The position numbers and the translations under genes are program-made. A DNA stretch of 64,000 nucleotides from Salinarchaeum laminariae (GTDB lineage: Archaea > Halobacteriota > Halobacteria > Halobacteriales > Salinarchaeaceae). How positions within the stretch are numbered: position 1 is the first letter of the stretch; every line of letters starts with the position of its first letter. The stretch spans positions 1,426,001 through 1,490,000 of the forward strand of contig NZ_CP096270.1 of NCBI RefSeq assembly GCF_023204835.1, given 5' to 3'. The notes under the pieces are model-generated. The model had not been told where the DNA came from. It was given only the letters and a program-made list of their open reading frames with translations, and made no database searches. Shown here in pieces: positions 60,334-64,000 of the stretch.

Positions 60334-60676
60334 CGAAAGCCCTCGGCGCGCTCGCAGCCTTTCGGCGGCTTATCGTGCCGCTCTCCGCACTACCCGCGGC
60401 ACGATAGGGGCCGCCGAACGACCAGGACAAGCGCGAGCCCACCTCGCCCTTTCATTCCGCCAGGATACCGGCTGCTCAGTGGGCTTTCGCTGGTACCCAA
60501 CCTGGTGGCCTGCGAAAATCGTAGATTTTCGGGCGGCCAGAAGACGCAGTCTTCTGGCAAACTGAAAGGGCGAAGCCGGGTCCGGGAAGCACTACCCCGC
60601 AAGGACCGCAGCCGACCGGAAGGGAGGCGAGGACCGCAGTGTGGGTCGCGCGAGCGGAGCCGGCCGAGGGCTTTCG
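60334..60676. repeat. Structured inverted-repeat element C (343 bp)
   Basis: CGAAAGCCCTCGGC (60334-60347) and its complement (60663-60676) form a perfect 14-bp terminal inverted repeat. Inside lie strong hairpins: CGGCTTATCGTGCCGC with GCGGCACGATAGGGGCCG, CGAAAATC with GATTTTCG, and CCAGAAGAC/GTCTTCTGG. CGCCCTTTCA and TGAAAGGGCG pair at longer range. The size and terminal GAAAGCCC resemble element A at 24802, though the interiors differ. The element ends about 100 bases before the 3' end of the SRP RNA. Confidence 0.7.
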
Positions 60677-60775
60677 GGCCGCTGGTGCTGCGACTGTTCC
60701 GTATCCCGATCGAAGCCCGAGAAGGTCGTACCGCTTGGCTCACCCGTCGCTGTCTAACGTACTACCGAGATGAAT

Positions 60776-61084
60776 GGGTGGACGGCCCGGGTTGCCCGAT
60801 CGTTCCCGATGGGTCAGCCCGGTCGCCTCCTCCACCCCGCGACCCGGCGAGCGACGACTGTCCGGTGGTCCGCTGCTCGCTTCCGCGCCTGACGGCTGCC
60901 ACCGGTTAACCGCGACGGCTCGCCCCTGCAGGCGATCGCCGCGGACCATCGTCCCCGACGGACGAGGCTTCGACGTCGGCTTCCGGGGCCCGGTCGGGGG
61001 TGACCAGACGCCCCGGGCGTTCGGCCCCCGCTGAAGACCATTTCGCGGGCGTAGGAGCAGGGCCTAGCTGCCCGGCCTAGTCCA
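60776..61084 (-). ncRNA. Signal recognition particle 7S RNA
   Basis: The minus strand carries the SRP helix-8 core near 60871-60893: GUCAGG, then CGC-GGAA-GCG (GNAR tetraloop hairpin), then AGCAGC, the binding site of SRP54. The 5' and 3' ends pair to form helix 1, GGAC-UA-GGCC-GGG with CCC-GGGCC-GUCC, at about 61071-61083 and 60780-60791. The resulting length of about 309 nt is right for archaeal SRP RNA. The end positions are estimates from the pairing. It is transcribed toward the hisC gene. Confidence 0.88.
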
Positions 61085-61223
61085 GTCCGTTCTTTCCCCC
61101 TGCAGGGGAAGTACCTTTCGGAGAAGCTGGCTGAAAATCGACACACGTAACGGGGGACGATTCAGTTAGGCTTGGGAACGGGGCATCCAGCGTGGTGCCC
61201 GGAGGCGGGCCCGTTTCCGCCGC

Positions 61224-61640
61224 TCAGAACAGTCGTAGCGCGTACGCGTACCAGACGCCACAGAGCACCATCGCGGCCGTGCTTCCGACGACGGCCCAGC
61301 GGTGGAACTCGAACCACTCCTCGGCAGTAATCCTGAGGACGACGTCGGTGGGCACCGCCAGCGCCCAGCTGAGCGCGAGCATGGTCGCGACGAACCCGAG
61401 CCCGAGCCCGGCGCCGGCAGCGGTCGCCGGATCGGAGCGCCCCCGCTGGCCCGATGCGAAGACGACAGCCGCCACGAGCGCAATGATCATGACGGTCAGC
61501 CCGCCCACGAGCCCGAAATCGTAGTAGGTCGCGATCGAGCTCGCGCCGGCGTCCGCGAGGGCGTAGGGCACGAGAAGTACGATCGCAGCGAGGAGGGAGA
61601 CTACGGTCCCGACCGTCGCGGGGAGCCGCTGCCAGTCCAT
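61224..61640 (-). CDS. Four-helix membrane protein (DUF7548-like)
   Basis: The product is 138 aa with four predicted membrane helices (about 9-28, 41-62, 73-93, 112-133). There is no signal peptide cleavage site or enzymatic motif. A conserved-looking Trp/Phe/His loop (RITAEEWFEFHRWAVVG) precedes the last helix. It resembles a small haloarchaeal membrane family of unknown role. It starts near, and divergent from, the DUF5798-like gene, 143 bases away. Confidence 0.7.
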   Translation of the reverse strand: MDWQRLPATVGTVVSLLAAIVLLVPYALADAGASSIATYYDFGLVGGLTVMIIALVAAVVFASGQRGRSDPATAAGAGLGLGFVATMLALSWALAVPTDVVLRITAEEWFEFHRWAVVGSTAAMVLCGVWYAYALRLF

Positions 61641-61783
61641 ACCCCGACTCGGTCCGACGGCCGCTTAAGCGCGACGTTCGCCGACTCCTGGACGCGGTGG
61701 TCGCCGAACGACCAGCGCCGCACTCGGCTCCGGGTCCGTCTGCGACCGGAAGACCCTCGTCGCTCGACGCCCGATTGGCGCTC

Positions 61784-62176
61784 ATGGCACTGGGCGGCAC
61801 CGCGAAGAAGATCCAGAAGCTCGCGGACACGGCGGAGAAGCTCTACGAACAGATTAAGGACCTCCAGCAGCGGATGATCAACGTCGAGGAGTCGGTGGAT
61901 GCGTCCACCCAGCGCCTCGACCGGTTGGAGGTCGAGAGCGAGAAGCAGCGGGTCCTGCTGGAGGCCGTCGCCGAGCAACACGGAATCGACGTCGAGCAGG
62001 TCCTCGCCGAAGCGGCGATCGAGGAGGCAGAGCCTGTCGACGGCGAGGCCGAGTCCCTCGATTCCCAGACCGATTCAGATCAGCAGTCTGCGGGTGGCGA
62101 CGCGACCGCAGGCGACCAGCCGGCAGAGGCCGACAGTCCCACCGTGGTCGACGACAGCGGCAACACCGTCGAGTAA
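61784..62176 (+). CDS. DUF5798-like coiled-coil protein
   Basis: The product is 130 aa. MALGGTAKKIQKLADTAEKL and the following helix form a coiled coil of about 80 residues (YEQIKDLQQRMINVEESVDA), then a disordered acidic tail. It matches haloarchaeal DUF5798 proteins, whose role is unknown. There is a possible start 87 bases upstream, but homologues begin at this Met. It is a soluble cytosolic protein by the lack of a signal. Confidence 0.78.
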   Translation: MALGGTAKKIQKLADTAEKLYEQIKDLQQRMINVEESVDASTQRLDRLEVESEKQRVLLEAVAEQHGIDVEQVLAEAAIEEAEPVDGEAESLDSQTDSDQQSAGGDATAGDQPAEADSPTVVDDSGNTVE

Positions 62177-62208
62177 CTGTCGCCGACGTCGGTTGGCGGC
62201 GTTTTCAC

Positions 62209-62931
62209 TCAGACCAGCCGGTCGAGCAGCGCGTCCCACAGCTCCGGCAGGTGCTCCCACTCGAGGAACGCCTCTGGCGCCCAGTGTGGCGCACAGTCTG
62301 TCGCGTACGCGAGCGTCCGCCCCTCGCCGTGGTCGCCGACGACCACGAGTGGATCGTCACGAACGGTCGCGAGCACGTCGGCGTCGGGATCCGCGCTCAG
62401 GGCGTTGTAGCCGAGCACGTGTGGCCACTCCTCGGGGAGCGTCTCGAAGCCGTCGTTAATGGGGGTCGCGCCCTCGGGGGTCTCGACTCGGTCGTCGTGA
62501 TGAGCGATCTCGACGGGCAGGACGTTCGCGAGTTCGGTGCGGGCGTAGCCCGCCGCGCCGTGCTCGCCAGCGAAGCTCGTGTACCCACCGAGCATGCCGA
62601 GCGCCCCGCCGTCGGCGACCCACTCCGAGAGCAGGCGACAGCGGTTCACGTCGGTCTCGCCGGCGGCGACCTGTGGCGTCAAGAGTAGGGACTGCGCGCC
62701 GATGTCCGACAGAAGAACGAGGTCGTACTCGTCGAGTGCCTCCGTGCTCCGCGGGAACTCCCTGAGCGCGACGTCGGCCGGCTGGTGTGTGACCGAAGCG
62801 CCGACCGACTCGAGCGTCTGGATCAGCCGGTCGGCGGCTTCGGTGTACTCCGTCGCCGCCGCGACATCCCGTCCCTTGACGACCATCGAGGTCGTCGACC
62901 ACGACTCGCCCGCGAGCAGAATCTCCGTCAT
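62209..62931 (-). CDS. Glutamine amidotransferase-like (ThuA/GATase1-fold) protein
   Basis: The product is 240 aa. It opens with ILLAGESWSTTSMVVKGRDV and keeps a flavodoxin/GATase1 fold: DEYDLVLLSDIGAQSLLLTP and WVADGGALGMLGGYTSFAG. The usual catalytic Cys-His-Glu triad is not obvious; the nucleophile elbow carries Gly-Gly-Tyr (LGGYTSF), so catalysis is uncertain. It resembles the haloarchaeal COG5426-type uncharacterised proteins. It is convergent with the DUF5798-like gene. Confidence 0.78.
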   Translation of the reverse strand: MTEILLAGESWSTTSMVVKGRDVAAATEYTEAADRLIQTLESVGASVTHQPADVALREFPRSTEALDEYDLVLLSDIGAQSLLLTPQVAAGETDVNRCRLLSEWVADGGALGMLGGYTSFAGEHGAAGYARTELANVLPVEIAHHDDRVETPEGATPINDGFETLPEEWPHVLGYNALSADPDADVLATVRDDPLVVVGDHGEGRTLAYATDCAPHWAPEAFLEWEHLPELWDALLDRLV

Positions 62932-63100
62932 CGTTCACTCGAACGTTCCTCGACGGGGCCTTGAGTCTCCCGACAGCTGGCGTTCCCTGCCGGTGTTTCC
63001 GGGGAATTTACTCCGGGACGTGTGAGCTTCCAGCAGCGACGCTACCTGCCCGAGCCGGCAGCTCGCAGGGGGAGTGCGAGAAAACGGGGAGACGGCGGGT

Positions 63101-64000
63101 TCAGTCGTCAGCGACCGCGGCGGAGTCGACCGCAGCGTCGGTCATCCCGAGCACGTCGTCGAAGAAGCCGAGCGAGTCGTGGGGGCCGGGGTGGGCCTCG
63201 GGGTGGTACTGGCGGGTGATGATGTCGTGCTCGTCGGATTCGAGCCCTTCGGGCGTGTCGTCGTTGACGTTGATCTGGGTGACTTCGAGCACGTCGCCGG
63301 GTTCTGCCACGCTGTAGCCGTGGTTCTGCGTCGTCATGACGACCTGATCGGTCCGGAGGTCCATGACGGGCTGGTTCACGCCGCGGTGGCCGAAGGCCAT
63401 CTTCTCGGTCTCGCCGCCGAGGGCCTCGGCGACAATCTGCTGGCCGAGGCAGATGCCCGCGAGGGGATACTCGTCGACGGCCGCGTCGACCAGCTCGATG
63501 GCGTCGTCGAAGTTCGCGGGGTCACCGGGGCCGTTCGAGACGAATAGGAGATCCGGATCGATGGCGTCGACGTCCTCGATCGTCGCGTCGTAGGGGAGGA
63601 CGTGGACGGTGGCGCCGCGCTCGACGAGGGATGTCTGGATCGAGCCCTTCGCGCCGCAGTCGACGAGCGCGACGTCGGCACCGTCGCCGTCGGCGTTGTA
63701 AACCGTCGGTTCGTCGACGGTGACCTGCGCGCCGATGTCGGTGTGGTCGCTCATCGGGACGCACTCCTCGAGTTCGTCGAGCGCGTCCTGGGGCGTGACG
63801 TCGTCGCCGACCGCGATCCCGCACTCCATTGCGCCCTCTTCGCGAATGTCGACGACGAGGTCACGCGTGTCGATGTGGTCGACGGCCGGCACGCCCTCCT
63901 CGTCGAGCCAGTCGACGACGTCGTCGGTCAGCTCGCGGGAGACGACGGCCTTGGGCTGGACGCGGTCGGACTCGAACCGTTCCTCTCGGACGCCGTAGTT
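63101..64000 (-). CDS. carA: Carbamoyl-phosphate synthase small subunit (5'-truncated by window)
   Basis: The frame is open to the last base of the window (codon 1 of the visible part starts at 64000), so the N-terminus lies beyond it. A GTG at 63892 is internal. The GATase1 domain is seen: LLFVSNGPGDPANFDDAIEL, the catalytic Cys in AGICLGQQIVAEALGGE and the His of ITRQYHPEAHPGPHDS near the end. The small subunit hydrolyses glutamine and passes ammonia to CarB. It supports arginine and pyrimidine synthesis. carB is not in the window. Confidence 0.95.
   Translation of the reverse strand, partial: NYGVREERFESDRVQPKAVVSRELTDDVVDWLDEEGVPAVDHIDTRDLVVDIREEGAMECGIAVGDDVTPQDALDELEECVPMSDHTDIGAQVTVDEPTVYNADGDGADVALVDCGAKGSIQTSLVERGATVHVLPYDATIEDVDAIDPDLLFVSNGPGDPANFDDAIELVDAAVDEYPLAGICLGQQIVAEALGGETEKMAFGHRGVNQPVMDLRTDQVVMTTQNHGYSVAEPGDVLEVTQINVNDDTPEGLESDEHDIITRQYHPEAHPGPHDSLGFFDDVLGMTDAAVDSAAVADD

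Noticed and set aside
60325..60909. 194-codon plus-strand frame across element C and SRP RNA
   Set aside because: It covers structured RNA and repeat sequence; codon use and composition are unlike real genes here.
1..64000. CRISPR array, prophage, transposase or rRNA
   Set aside because: No regular direct repeats with spacers, no integrase/terminase/transposase motifs and no rRNA sequence were seen in the window.

Overview
This 64 kb window is chromosomal DNA of an extremely halophilic archaeon (class Halobacteria). The evidence is the high G+C content, strongly acidic predicted proteins, leaderless starts 25-35 nt after TATA boxes, and families largely restricted to haloarchaea: halobacterial transducer, Bat-like HTH-10 regulator, HEWD protein, DUF5798/DUF7548/DUF5791-like proteins, and Tat-exported chitinases. 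The chitinases and the glycerol gene content suggest a chitin-degrading genus such as Salinarchaeum, but that is only an inference. No rRNA operon, prophage, transposase or CRISPR array was seen. Both window ends cut genes: an exported protein at the left and carA at the right.

Layout. 0-5.8 kb: end of an exported protein, a DUF5791-like protein, an SDR epimerase, two consecutive DHH phosphoesterases and a CBS-ParB protein. 5.8-19.5 kb: a glycerol/dihydroxyacetone island. It holds PTS enzyme I and HPr divergent from dhaKLM, a two-gene toxin-antitoxin-like pair, then glpK with a multispanning transporter candidate divergent from glpABC. 19.6-24.7 kb: an Orc1/Cdc6-like ATPase, a halobacterial transducer and sucCD. 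24.8-33 kb: a 356-bp nested inverted-repeat element, a TIR/zinc protein, HEWD, a CoA-disulfide-reductase-like flavoprotein, small regulators, ribosomal protein L11, an HD phosphohydrolase, peroxiredoxin, then a repeat-rich tract ending in tRNA-Ser(UGA) with extra copies of its 3' end.

33-40.2 kb: a membrane-anchored winged-helix protein flanked by two exported proteins that share an upstream palindromic motif, then a DUF2064-like protein, MscS, a PUA protein and an acyl-CoA ligase. 40.4-44.6 kb: two tandem Tat-exported GH18 chitinases with CBM5/12 and PKD modules. 44.7-52.6 kb: arginase, AMMECR1, HerA-like ATPase, UspA, small zinc and RNA-binding proteins, and a 684-aa acidic repeat protein. 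52.7-64 kb: Lrp regulator with aminotransferase, amino-acid permease with Usp protein, Nop5-fibrillarin, hisC-fap7, the SRP 7S RNA, small conserved proteins, a glutamine-amidotransferase-like protein and carA.

The metabolic theme is import and phosphorylation of glycerol and dihydroxyacetone, membrane-linked oxidation of glycerol-3-phosphate, chitin depolymerisation outside the cell, and succinyl-CoA turnover. The least explained signals are three related inverted-repeat elements (24.8, 49.0 and 60.3 kb), the tRNA-Ser 3'-end array, a short frame overlapping the first chitinase start, the shared palindrome around the membrane-anchored regulator, and the acidic repeat protein.
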